Assembly (NCBI RefSeq): GCF_018128545.1
Contig: NZ_JAGSND010000006.1
Coordinates: forward strand, 62,001 to 126,000
DNA length: 64,000 nt
Direction of reading: 5' to 3'
Source of the DNA: Sinanaerobacter chloroacetimidivorans
GTDB taxonomy: Bacteria > Bacillota > Clostridia > Peptostreptococcales > Anaerovoracaceae
In this document: in pieces, positions 51,728-58,971 of the stretch
Numbering within the stretch: the first letter of the stretch is position 1
How the letters are laid out: each line of letters opens with the position of its first letter
The notes under the pieces: model-generated
Told to the model about the DNA's origin: nothing
What the model saw: the letters and a program-made list of their open reading frames with translations, nothing else
Databases searched by the model: none
Translations under genes and position numbers: made by a program

Positions 51728-52762
51728 TTATTTCTGAATCATAAAGCCCCATACCTGGTTTTCAAAAGAAAGTGTTTTTATCTCATAGCCTAGATAGTGT
51801 ATAAAAGGAGTGATATTCTCTTCTATCAAGTAAAACTCCGACCTTATCGTTTCCAGGACCTCATGTTTCCCCTGATCTGCAAGATTCTTTTCAATCCGCT
51901 CTTTTTCAGCTTCATTTCGATAGCTTTTGTCAAATATAATAATCATACCTTTTTCCTTGCATAAATCGATCATATTTCGTATCGCATTTCCTTGATGTTC
52001 GTAAGAGATATGATGCAAGGTGAAAGATGAAACTACAACATCATATGTATTCAATTTATTTTTATCTAAAGTAATGATATCTTCTAAAATAAATGTTGCC
52101 CAGGGTATATTTTTCTTGGCGGCAAAAATCATCTGCAGGCTATTATCAATTACCGTTAAATTAGTATCGCGGCGGAAATCCGACCATATATGGCATGTAC
52201 CTCCTCCTACGTCCAGATAGCTTTTACCCGAAGGCATTTTAGCAATTAAATTTCTTAAAGCCATTATCGTATCAAAATATACTTGATCTTCTTTATGAAA
52301 TCGATTTACATAATCAACTGCCATTTGATCAAAATTCCAACGGTTAATTATTTTATCATACAGCTTTGACTCATTGTCACTTTTAAAATTTGCAAAAAAA
52401 GAGTTGGCATTCATTTGGATTTGCTCTCTATCATTATTTAAAAACTTATTGATTGTGGCATTGAGTTTTTTTTTGATTTTAATTAATTCAGTGATCTTCG
52501 ACTCTATTGCTTTTAATTGAAGATAAAAATGGTATAAATAATCATTTTCTGTTTTTTTAAAATCAAGAATGGATTTGATTTCTTTTAAAGAAAACCCTAA
52601 TTCGCGTAATGTCACAATGATTTGTATCTGCAGGATATCGTCTATTGAGTAATTTCTATAATTATTTTCGCCCCGCTCAATACGGATAAGGTTTAAACTT
52701 TCATAAACTCTTAACATTTTAGGGGTGACAGATAATTGTTTGCAAACTTCTTTGGTGTTCAT
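51728..52762 (-). CDS. MerR regulator fused to a SAM-dependent methyltransferase
   Basis: A 344-residue fusion protein. Residues 1-70 form a MerR HTH (MNTKEVCKQLSVTPKMLRVYE with LRELGFSLKEIKSIL), followed by a coiled-coil dimer helix (~75-125). A class I methyltransferase domain begins near 150, with the SAM motif SYLDVGGGTCHIW near residue 182 and the VVSSFTLHHI acceptor strand near 250. In usual MerR proteins the C-terminus is a small ligand domain; here a methyltransferase takes its place and may sense SAM or a methyl acceptor. The gene abuts the GIY-YIG gene upstream and the MerR-type promoter downstream. Confidence 0.9.
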   Translation of the reverse strand: MNTKEVCKQLSVTPKMLRVYESLNLIRIERGENNYRNYSIDDILQIQIIVTLRELGFSLKEIKSILDFKKTENDYLYHFYLQLKAIESKITELIKIKKKLNATINKFLNNDREQIQMNANSFFANFKSDNESKLYDKIINRWNFDQMAVDYVNRFHKEDQVYFDTIMALRNLIAKMPSGKSYLDVGGGTCHIWSDFRRDTNLTVIDNSLQMIFAAKKNIPWATFILEDIITLDKNKLNTYDVVVSSFTLHHISYEHQGNAIRNMIDLCKEKGMIIIFDKSYRNEAEKERIEKNLADQGKHEVLETIRSEFYLIEENITPFIHYLGYEIKTLSFENQVWGFMIQK

Positions 52763-52763
52763 A

Positions 52764-53036
52764 TTACGATAGAGTGCCGCCTTTCTTTGCTCTGCCGGAA
52801 ATCAAATCCAGCTTTTGCTTCCTTGTAAGTTTTTTAATTTCTCTCTCCCTTTTTTGAGCCTCCAGCTTTGTGTCAAAAGCTTCACTGTAAACCAATCGGA
52901 CAGGAAGTCTTCCTCTCGTATATTTCGCCCCCTGACCTTGATTATGAGCCATCATTCTTGCCTCCAGGTTGTTGGTCCAGCCGGTATATAAGGTATTATC
53001 TCCGCAGATTACAATATAAGCAAAATTAACAGACAT
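52764..53036 (-). CDS. GIY-YIG nuclease-domain protein (UPF0213)
   Basis: A 90-residue stand-alone GIY-YIG domain of the UPF0213/YhbQ type. The pattern is AYIVICGDNTLYTGWTNNLEARMMAHNQGQGAKYTRGRLPVRLVY followed by REREIKKLTRKQKLDLI. The GIY-YIG motif is degenerate in this family (YIV...YTG). It overlaps the acetyltransferase gene by eleven bases. A role in DNA repair is suspected for the family but not settled. Confidence 0.9.
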   Translation of the reverse strand: MSVNFAYIVICGDNTLYTGWTNNLEARMMAHNQGQGAKYTRGRLPVRLVYSEAFDTKLEAQKREREIKKLTRKQKLDLISGRAKKGGTLS

Positions 53037-53562
53037 GGTTCTCGAACTCTTCTTTTGTCATGGAATAGCAAGCCACATCCCGTATGGAACCATCATAGAT
53101 CTTATAGGCCTTCCGCAAAATACCTTCGTATACGAAGCCGCATTTTTCAATGACTCTTCCTGATCGATGATTGTTCGGACTTCGATATACAGATACCAAG
53201 TCCAAGCTCATCTCATCAAATGCATATCGGATGACTGCTTTAGCCGCCTCTGTCATAAGACCTCTTCCCCAGTAATCCTCACCCATAGCGTATCCCAGTT
53301 CTCTGCAATTTACGTCCGGCCGCTTCTTATCTACCTCATATCCGATGGATCCGATTACTTTTCCGGTCTCTTTTAATACCATGGCCCAGCAATGATATTT
53401 ATCCAAAAACAAATTTTGTATGATATCAAGCGATTCATCTTTGCTTTCGTGAGGCTTCCATCCCCCGTGAGGGCCTACATTTGGATTCTTTGCATAATCA
53501 TAGAGATCATCAACGTCATCCAAAACCCATTCCCGCAGCAGCAATCTTTCTGTCTCAATCAT
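53026..53562 (-). CDS. GNAT-family acetyltransferase (RimJ/RimL-like)
   Basis: A 178-residue acetyl-CoA-dependent N-acetyltransferase. The pattern ETERLLLREWVLDDVDDLYDYAKNP, IGSIGYEVDKKRPDVNCRELGYAMGEDYWGRGLMTEAAKAVIRYAF and NHRSGRVIEKCGFVYEGILRKAY is typical of RimJ/RimL members. It overlaps its neighbours and starts with AGGAGG upstream. Substrate (ribosomal protein or small molecule) unknown. Confidence 0.92.
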   Translation of the reverse strand: MIETERLLLREWVLDDVDDLYDYAKNPNVGPHGGWKPHESKDESLDIIQNLFLDKYHCWAMVLKETGKVIGSIGYEVDKKRPDVNCRELGYAMGEDYWGRGLMTEAAKAVIRYAFDEMSLDLVSVYRSPNNHRSGRVIEKCGFVYEGILRKAYKIYDGSIRDVACYSMTKEEFENHVC

Positions 53563-54059
53563 TATATCGTCCTCCTGTACGCTTCGATTTTTTCACGGTT
53601 AAACCGATAAACCCGAAACCAGTCTATCTCTTCCGCTCCGATTTTCTTATAATACTCTTTGCCAGCTACATTGGTCTCCATACAGTACCAGTCCATCCTC
53701 GCGCAATCCTTTTCGAAGGCAACCCCTGCAAGCCAGGAGAAAATCTTACTCCCTATCCCCCTGCCGCGGAAAGGCTGCTGTATGTAAATATCATCAATAT
53801 ATAAAGTTTGTTTTCCGGTAAATGTAGAGAAGCTGTATGCCCATATTGCAAAGCCTATGGGAACTTGCTCCATCTCACAAATCAACGCCTCTGCTCCCTT
53901 TCTCTGAAAAAGCACCTCTTGAAGACCTTCTTCCGTACTTTGGATCTGATCAGCCGCTCCTTCAAACTCAGCAAGCTCCAGAATAAATTTAAGAATCGTG
54001 GGCACATCCTTTTCTGTTGCCGGTCTGATGGTAATTCCCCCTTCTTGATAGGAGTCCAT
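53562..54059 (-). CDS. GNAT-family N-acetyltransferase (SSAT-like)
   Basis: A 165-residue acetyltransferase related to the diamine/spermidine acetyltransferase branch: IRPATEKDVPTILKFILELAEFEG, LIYDIYIQQPFRGRGIGSKIFSWLAGVA-like motif A (DDIYIQQPFRGRGIG) and EYYKKIGAEEIDWFRVYRF at the end. It begins with GGGAG upstream and its stop is shared with the next start region, forming a run of four coupled genes ending at the MerR-methyltransferase. Confidence 0.88.
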   Translation of the reverse strand: MDSYQEGGITIRPATEKDVPTILKFILELAEFEGAADQIQSTEEGLQEVLFQRKGAEALICEMEQVPIGFAIWAYSFSTFTGKQTLYIDDIYIQQPFRGRGIGSKIFSWLAGVAFEKDCARMDWYCMETNVAGKEYYKKIGAEEIDWFRVYRFNREKIEAYRRTI

Positions 54060-54151
54060 TGGTTTCTCCCCTTTCCTGATAAAGTGTTTCTCAGTTATCG
54101 TATAGAACCTATTTTACCATTATACCATAAATCTCCATATTTTGGGGTTCT

Positions 54152-54282
54152 CAATAATTAGGGGCTGATGAACAAACCGGAAATTAAAAAAAGGTTTGTT
54201 CAGACCGGATGTAATCCGGCGAAAGCAGCCAAAAACAGAATGAAATGATTGCTTTTGGCTGCTTTTCAGCCCCTAATTATTG
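54152..54282. repeat. 131-bp cloverleaf-like nested inverted-repeat element
   Basis: Outer arms of 17 bp (CAATAATTAGGGGCTGA / TCAGCCCCTAATTATTG, 54152-54168 and 54266-54282) enclose three inner hairpins: TGAACAAACC / GGTTTGTTCA (54169-54202), CCGGAT-GTA-ATCCGG (54205-54219) and AGCAGCCAAAA / TTTTGGCTGCT (54224-54263). All arms are perfect, making a four-way-junction fold. It lies in the gap between the acetyltransferase and LTA-synthase genes and shares ~50 bases with the region near 28.9 kb. The rest of the 380-base gap holds nothing but the terminator below. Confidence 0.8.
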
Positions 54283-54313
54283 GCGAACTGAACCGAAGGT
54301 GAATAAGAGACAC

Positions 54314-54350
54314 AAAATGGTACCCCTGACAAAGCAGGGATACCATTTTT
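54314..54350 (-). terminator. Terminator of the LTA-synthase-like gene
   Basis: AAAATGGTA(C)CCCTG / CAGGGATACCATTTT stem with a short loop, after the stop at 54438, ending in A/T-rich sequence on both sides. Confidence 0.7.
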
Positions 54351-54437
54351 AAGTCCGAATATATATTTCTTTTTACTTTCAAATTACTTTCAAATCTCAA
54401 GCTGTATTTTTCTCGTACGATTGTGATTCTAATTTCT

Positions 54438-56405
54438 TTATTCTGTTGTGCTTAAAATTTCATTGTTCTTTTCAACCTGGCTTACCTTCATATTTACCAC
54501 CTGATCGGGATCCACTTCCTCCAGCAGACCTAAAATGGTCGGGCCTAGGAAGATGGTATCAAGAACCTTATCATCAATGGAAATTTTACTGAATGGAGTG
54601 AAGTTTTGTCCTTTTATATAGTACTTGCTTCCAATTTCCACAACTTTTTCAACTTTGATGTCCTTAACGCCCATTTTTAAATCAGTGGAAGCAAAAGGAT
54701 TGGTTTCACCAAAAATGTAATTGTTGCCGTAAAGCATATCATACTGCAGTGCTTTCAAGTTGGTCAGATAATTTGGATCTTCCTTGTGATTCTGGTGATA
54801 CTTTGTAAGAACACCATCATGGATGCCTAGTCTTGAGAGTACCTCAGCGCTCAACTGATAGGAAAATAAATCCTTATCCTCTTTCTTCATGCCAAAATTA
54901 TCCCAAATGACGTACTGCGTCTGGTAGACCGTATTATTGACCAAATCAGAGGACATTAAATTCAAGCTTGGCAGATGGTCGCCGTACATGACCAGTACGG
55001 TATCTTCATCAAAATCTTCCAGGGCATCGGTCAACTCTCCGATAAAGATATCCATTTCATGCACCTGTTGCAGATAATATTGAAATGCATTGGCATCAAT
55101 ACCTTCTCTTAGCCCTGTTGCAATAACATCGGGGTTTTCCAGTACCTTTCCAGTCGGGTACTGGCCATGTCCCTGAACAGAAATGGTATATACAAAATCA
55201 CGGTTTTCCGTGGATTGTAAAGCAGAAAGAATTTCACCTGTCAGAACCCCGTCCTTTGCCCAGTTTTTCGGTGTCTTGATTACATTATTCATATACTCCA
55301 AGGAGGTAAAGGTATCAAATCCAAGATTGGAAAAAACCTTATTTCTTCCGTAAAAGGCTCCTCGGTGGTTGTGTATGGCATGAGTTGAATAACCAAGCCT
55401 CTTCAAGTCATAACCTATGGTTTCACAGCTTTCATCTCTCAAAACGGATTTATAGGGATATTCACCAGGCCCGAAAAATCTGACCCGCATTCCGGACAGC
55501 ACTTCAAATTCCGTATTCGCCGTACCTGCACCCAGTACCGGCACCGTAAGGTAGCCCGTTGAGTAGTTTTCCTTTAATTTTTCGAAGTTTGGTACCGGCT
55601 CCTCCGAATAGGTTACTTCCTTTAATTGAGTTGGATCAAAAAATGATTCCAACTGCAGCATTAACACGTTGGGTGTTTTCTTATCACCTGAAGTTGAGGT
55701 AGGCACGCTGGTCAAATCCGCCAGCTCTTCCGGTGTGAAAATACTGAGGATTTCTTTATTGGAGTATCCTCTTGGTGCAGAGATTCCGGTATTCAACCAG
55801 GTATTTATAAAGCAGTAAGGGAATCCATAATCGTTATAGGCGTAATTCAAATTGTCAAAGTAGGTAGATACCCAATTTCTGCTGATTGCCAAATTTGTTA
55901 TGCCTACCATGGAGACTGCCAGAACGATCAAGCCAAGCAAGCTTTTCTTATAGCTTATCTTCTGTTTATGTTTCGGCATAAATATAAATACCAGTACCAA
56001 CGCAATAATAATGATCACTGCCGCTGCTCCGGCGAGAATCATTTGTGTTGTGGTTAAGTAATTGGGTATGATTGACATGACGGATTCCAGAAGCGTTAAG
56101 TCGGTAACGGTAAAAGGCGTCGTTCGGAATCCCAATATCACACCATTTGTAATACCAATCGCCAGCCAGAAAATGGACACCATGATATAGACAAAGATAC
56201 GTCTCTTCACTATAAATGCAATAGAAAGGGTAGCAAAGATGATGAATGCATTATAGAAGAAGGTCATGGGTGAATCCAATAAAAAATCAAGACCCAAAAG
56301 GGCTGATCTTCTGCTCACCGACTCAATGATAAAATTAATTAAGAATGCTAACAATACGCACAATGATATGGAATTGTGCAGATATTTTTCAAAAAAAGAT
56401 TTCAT
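54438..56405 (-). CDS. LTA synthase-family sulfatase-fold enzyme
   Basis: Membrane phosphoglycerol transferase-like enzyme of 655 residues. Five TM helices (~10-170) are followed by a cytoplasmic/extracytoplasmic linker and a sulfatase-fold domain (~225-560). The Thr nucleophile is in GAGTANTEFEVLSG (~290), and metal ligands are in HAIHNHRGAFYGR and MYGDHLPSLN. A ~100-residue C-terminal extension (VKDIKVEKVVEIGSKYYIKGQNFTPF) is beyond the usual domain. It may make lipoteichoic acid or modify other glycolipids. Confidence 0.9.
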   Translation of the reverse strand: MKSFFEKYLHNSISLCVLLAFLINFIIESVSRRSALLGLDFLLDSPMTFFYNAFIIFATLSIAFIVKRRIFVYIMVSIFWLAIGITNGVILGFRTTPFTVTDLTLLESVMSIIPNYLTTTQMILAGAAAVIIIIALVLVFIFMPKHKQKISYKKSLLGLIVLAVSMVGITNLAISRNWVSTYFDNLNYAYNDYGFPYCFINTWLNTGISAPRGYSNKEILSIFTPEELADLTSVPTSTSGDKKTPNVLMLQLESFFDPTQLKEVTYSEEPVPNFEKLKENYSTGYLTVPVLGAGTANTEFEVLSGMRVRFFGPGEYPYKSVLRDESCETIGYDLKRLGYSTHAIHNHRGAFYGRNKVFSNLGFDTFTSLEYMNNVIKTPKNWAKDGVLTGEILSALQSTENRDFVYTISVQGHGQYPTGKVLENPDVIATGLREGIDANAFQYYLQQVHEMDIFIGELTDALEDFDEDTVLVMYGDHLPSLNLMSSDLVNNTVYQTQYVIWDNFGMKKEDKDLFSYQLSAEVLSRLGIHDGVLTKYHQNHKEDPNYLTNLKALQYDMLYGNNYIFGETNPFASTDLKMGVKDIKVEKVVEIGSKYYIKGQNFTPFSKISIDDKVLDTIFLGPTILGLLEEVDPDQVVNMKVSQVEKNNEILSTTE

Positions 56406-56432
56406 TTTTATTTCGTTTTTTCCTCCAGTAAG

Positions 56433-57308
56433 TTAAGTGCTTGGAAAGATTGTATTTGCAAGCTCGGCAAATTCCTCTATCCGTAATGTTTCGGCCCTTC
56501 TGGAAGGGTCAATTCCCGTAGTATTCAGGATTGCCAGAATTTCTTCTTTAGACAAACCATAAACTCCTGTCAGGGAGTTTAGTAATGTTTTTCTTCGCTG
56601 TCCAAAGCCAGCTTTTATAACGGCGAAAAAAGCCTCTTCATTGTGCAGCAATACAGGCTTTTCTTTTCTGATATCCAATCTGATTACCGTCGAATCCACC
56701 TTGGGCTGTGGAATAAAGATTTCCTTTGGTGCACTGGCCACATGAGAAACCGTACAATAATACTGCACTGCAACGGATAATGCTCCGTATGCCTTGGTTC
56801 CCGGCTGGGCCTTGATCCGGTCCGCTACTTCTTTTTGCAGCATAATGGTAATACTGTCCGCTTTCACTCCATCCTCAAGGATCTTCATGATAATCGGAGT
56901 GGTGATATAGTAGGGAAGATTTCCAATTATTTTAACCCCTTCAATTTTTTGACCATTGATTTCATGATTTTGTTCCATAATTTCATGAAGATTCGTTTTC
57001 ATAATATCTTGGTTGACGATGGTTATGTTATCATATTCGTGCAGTGTCTCTTTCAGAATAGGGATCAGATTATGATCAATTTCAATGGAAACGACCTTTC
57101 CTGCCGCCTCTGCGGCAGCAGCTGTAAGTACGCCGATTCCCGGTCCGATTTCAATAACCAGATCCTTTTTTGATATGAAAGATTGTTCTATGATTTTGTC
57201 AATTATATTTTTATCGGTAAGAAAGTTCTGCCCTAAGCTTTTTGACAATTTAAACCCATACCTGTTCTTGATGTCCCTTATTGTTGTTGGTGCATATAGC
57301 TTGTCCAT
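56433..57308 (-). CDS. ksgA: 16S rRNA dimethyladenosine transferase
   Basis: Dimethylates A1518 and A1519 of 16S rRNA. The 291-residue protein has SAM motif LVIEIGPGIGVLTAAAAE (~48-65), the NLPYYITTPIIMKIL catalytic loop near residue 130, and the C-terminal domain with FGQRRKTLLNSL. It overlaps rnmV by 31 bases, the conserved rnmV-ksgA pairing of Firmicutes. Confidence 0.97.
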   Translation of the reverse strand: MDKLYAPTTIRDIKNRYGFKLSKSLGQNFLTDKNIIDKIIEQSFISKKDLVIEIGPGIGVLTAAAAEAAGKVVSIEIDHNLIPILKETLHEYDNITIVNQDIMKTNLHEIMEQNHEINGQKIEGVKIIGNLPYYITTPIIMKILEDGVKADSITIMLQKEVADRIKAQPGTKAYGALSVAVQYYCTVSHVASAPKEIFIPQPKVDSTVIRLDIRKEKPVLLHNEEAFFAVIKAGFGQRRKTLLNSLTGVYGLSKEEILAILNTTGIDPSRRAETLRIEEFAELANTIFPST

Positions 57309-57823
57309 GCCTCATTAAACTCCTGTCTTGTAATCCCATATTGGTTCAGCCGGTTTAAAAAAACCTTACTGTTTCCGTACCCGATCCCCAGTGCCTTGCC
57401 AAGCTTGTCCCTTCTCTCTGCAGCGCCGGGAGCGCCCGCCAGGCCATATTCTATCATATCCTCATTATTGAATTCCGTATGCGTTGTATGCGTGGAAAAT
57501 CTTGCCTTTTTTAAAGCCTCCCTGATATGCTCCGGGCAGGCATTTTCAATTCCTACATCTCCATCCTTGGAAGCTTCATCCCTTGGAAGGTAGGCGTGCT
57601 TGCAGTCCGGAAACTGTTCGGCCAGACGCTTACGAATTTTCTCTCCTGCAAAGTCCGGGTCGGTAAAAATGATGATGCCCCGCTCCTGATAAGCCTTTCT
57701 GATTAAATCAAAGGTCTCCTTCCGAATTCCGAATCCATGTGTTGCAATGGTTTCAGCTTCTACCGCAGCTTTCACTGCCGCCTCATCATCTCTTCCTTCT
57801 ACTACAATGATCTCTTTAATCAA
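57278..57823 (-). CDS. rnmV: Ribonuclease M5 (5S rRNA maturation)
   Basis: TOPRIM endonuclease maturing 5S rRNA, 181 residues. The TOPRIM residues are visible: VVEGRDDEAAV (Glu) and IIIFTDPDFAGEKIRKRL (DxD). The C-terminal part has the double-domain linker seen in rnmV. A TTG start with AGGGGGC upstream is used. Positioned ahead of ksgA as in many Firmicutes. Confidence 0.95.
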   Translation of the reverse strand: MIKEIIVVEGRDDEAAVKAAVEAETIATHGFGIRKETFDLIRKAYQERGIIIFTDPDFAGEKIRKRLAEQFPDCKHAYLPRDEASKDGDVGIENACPEHIREALKKARFSTHTTHTEFNNEDMIEYGLAGAPGAAERRDKLGKALGIGYGNSKVFLNRLNQYGITRQEFNEAWTSYMHQQQ

Positions 57824-57832
57824 AACTGCCCC

Positions 57833-58297
57833 CTACTCCGGAACGATACCCTGAGATGTTGTCTTCTTCGTTTTATCGGGAAGCACATACAAGATTTCTC
57901 CGGGTTTTACCATTCTAAGCTGCTGCCTTGCTTGCTGTTCAATATATTCCGGACTGTTGATCTGTGATAATTCTGTTTCTAATCTTTCTTTTTGCTTCAA
58001 CAATGCCTGCTGCTCTTCCAAGGCTTTTGCTTCATTTATTTTTAACGTAACAATATTAATAGCCGAAGCACTGATCAGCCCGATTATTACAAGGAATACG
58101 GCAAAATAGATCATTCTGCGCCTTGCCTTCTTCCCTGCCTGCCTTTCTGTTACTACGGCTTTGGTTTTTTTTACCTTGTTCTTTTTTTCTATGGCCGCTT
58201 CTCTTTTAAGTTTTCTTCCTTTACGGGCTTCTTCTATGTCAATGACCTGGCTACTATTTTTGTATACTTTACTTCGCCTTTTTTTCCTCTTAAACAT
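57833..58297 (-). CDS. divIC: Septum formation initiator (FtsB/DivIC family)
   Basis: Divisome membrane protein of 154 residues. A basic N-terminus (KRKKRRSKVYKNSS) precedes one TM helix (IYFAVFLVIIGLISASAINIVTL, ~67-88) and an extracytoplasmic coiled coil (EQQALLKQKERLETELSQI) ending in the IEQQARQQLRMVKPGE motif typical of DivIC/FtsB. It sits next to yabQ and yabP, a conserved Firmicutes order. Confidence 0.9.
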   Translation of the reverse strand: MFKRKKRRSKVYKNSSQVIDIEEARKGRKLKREAAIEKKNKVKKTKAVVTERQAGKKARRRMIYFAVFLVIIGLISASAINIVTLKINEAKALEEQQALLKQKERLETELSQINSPEYIEQQARQQLRMVKPGEILYVLPDKTKKTTSQGIVPE

Positions 58298-58363
58298 AAA
58301 ACCCCTCTGCTCTGCTTATCCCGAACATTTGTATAGGTGGCCCGGAAACTCTAGTCTTAAGGA

Positions 58364-58666
58364 TCACCTGGGGTTCATTATACCACAAAAGAACTTTTTC
58401 CACAAGACAGCCCCGATTCCAAAAGCGATGGCGGCATGAACGCTGATTCTGCCAAAGCTGCAATAGTAGAGGAAAGAGGAGGTTAGGATACTCGCAAATA
58501 ACCAAAACAGTATATCTTGAATAAAGGATATACTGTTTCTTGGTTTTAACTTATTTTTTATCATAAGGAAAAGATCATGGAAAAGCATTACCGTCATTCC
58601 GGCGCAAAGCATGATGACAAACTCAAATGACTGATCAAGGATAAGTTGATTGATGGCAATTTTCAT
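58364..58666 (-). CDS. yabQ: Spore cortex biosynthesis protein YabQ
   Basis: A 100-residue membrane protein with about three helices (FEFVIMLCAGMTVMLFHDLF, ILFWLFASILTSSFLYYCSF, VHAAIAFGIGAVLWKKFF), matching the clostridial YabQ size. It is required for cortex formation in B. subtilis. Overlaps yabP by four bases (ATGA), so co-translated. Its presence indicates sporulation. Confidence 0.88.
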   Translation of the reverse strand: MKIAINQLILDQSFEFVIMLCAGMTVMLFHDLFLMIKNKLKPRNSISFIQDILFWLFASILTSSFLYYCSFGRISVHAAIAFGIGAVLWKKFFCGIMNPR

Positions 58667-58926
58667 TTTAATATTTTCTTCAGGAACCCTTTTTCCTGTT
58701 TATCCTTTTTTTCTGTATAAACGGCAGAGCTGATTGCACCGGTTATGGTTACCCTTCCTTCTTCCAAATCCAGTTTCTGTATATGCAGTACTTCTCCTCT
58801 GATAATTAGCCCGCCAGTTTTCAGAATCAACAGGATACTTTCTTCATTGAAGCTTTCAACGTCCACCACTTCGGTAACGGAGATTCGCTCCCTGTTATCA
58901 ATATTTACAATGTGTCCGCTATCCAT
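58663..58926 (-). CDS. yabP: Sporulation protein YabP
   Basis: An 87-residue spore-associated protein, MDSGHIVNIDNRERISVTEVVDVESFNEESILLILKTG, with the conserved beta-strand pattern LIIRGEVLHIQKLDLEEGRVTITGAI. In B. subtilis it is a mother-cell forespore-associated protein. The coupled yabQ and neighbouring divIC reproduce the yabPQ-divIC cluster. Confidence 0.92.
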   Translation of the reverse strand: MDSGHIVNIDNRERISVTEVVDVESFNEESILLILKTGGLIIRGEVLHIQKLDLEEGRVTITGAISSAVYTEKKDKQEKGFLKKILK

Positions 58927-58929
58927 AAA

Positions 58930-58968
58930 AAAACACCCCTTTTTAATATATTAAAGGCAGGGTGCTTT
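58930..58968 (-). terminator. Terminator ending the two-component transcript, overlapping the yabP leader
   Basis: Read on the minus strand AAAAGCACCCT...AGGGGTGTTTTTTT forms an imperfect stem with a U-tract. Its 3' arm AGGGGTG also serves as the yabP ribosome binding site, so readthrough may be controlled. Confidence 0.55.
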
Positions 58969-58971
58969 TAT

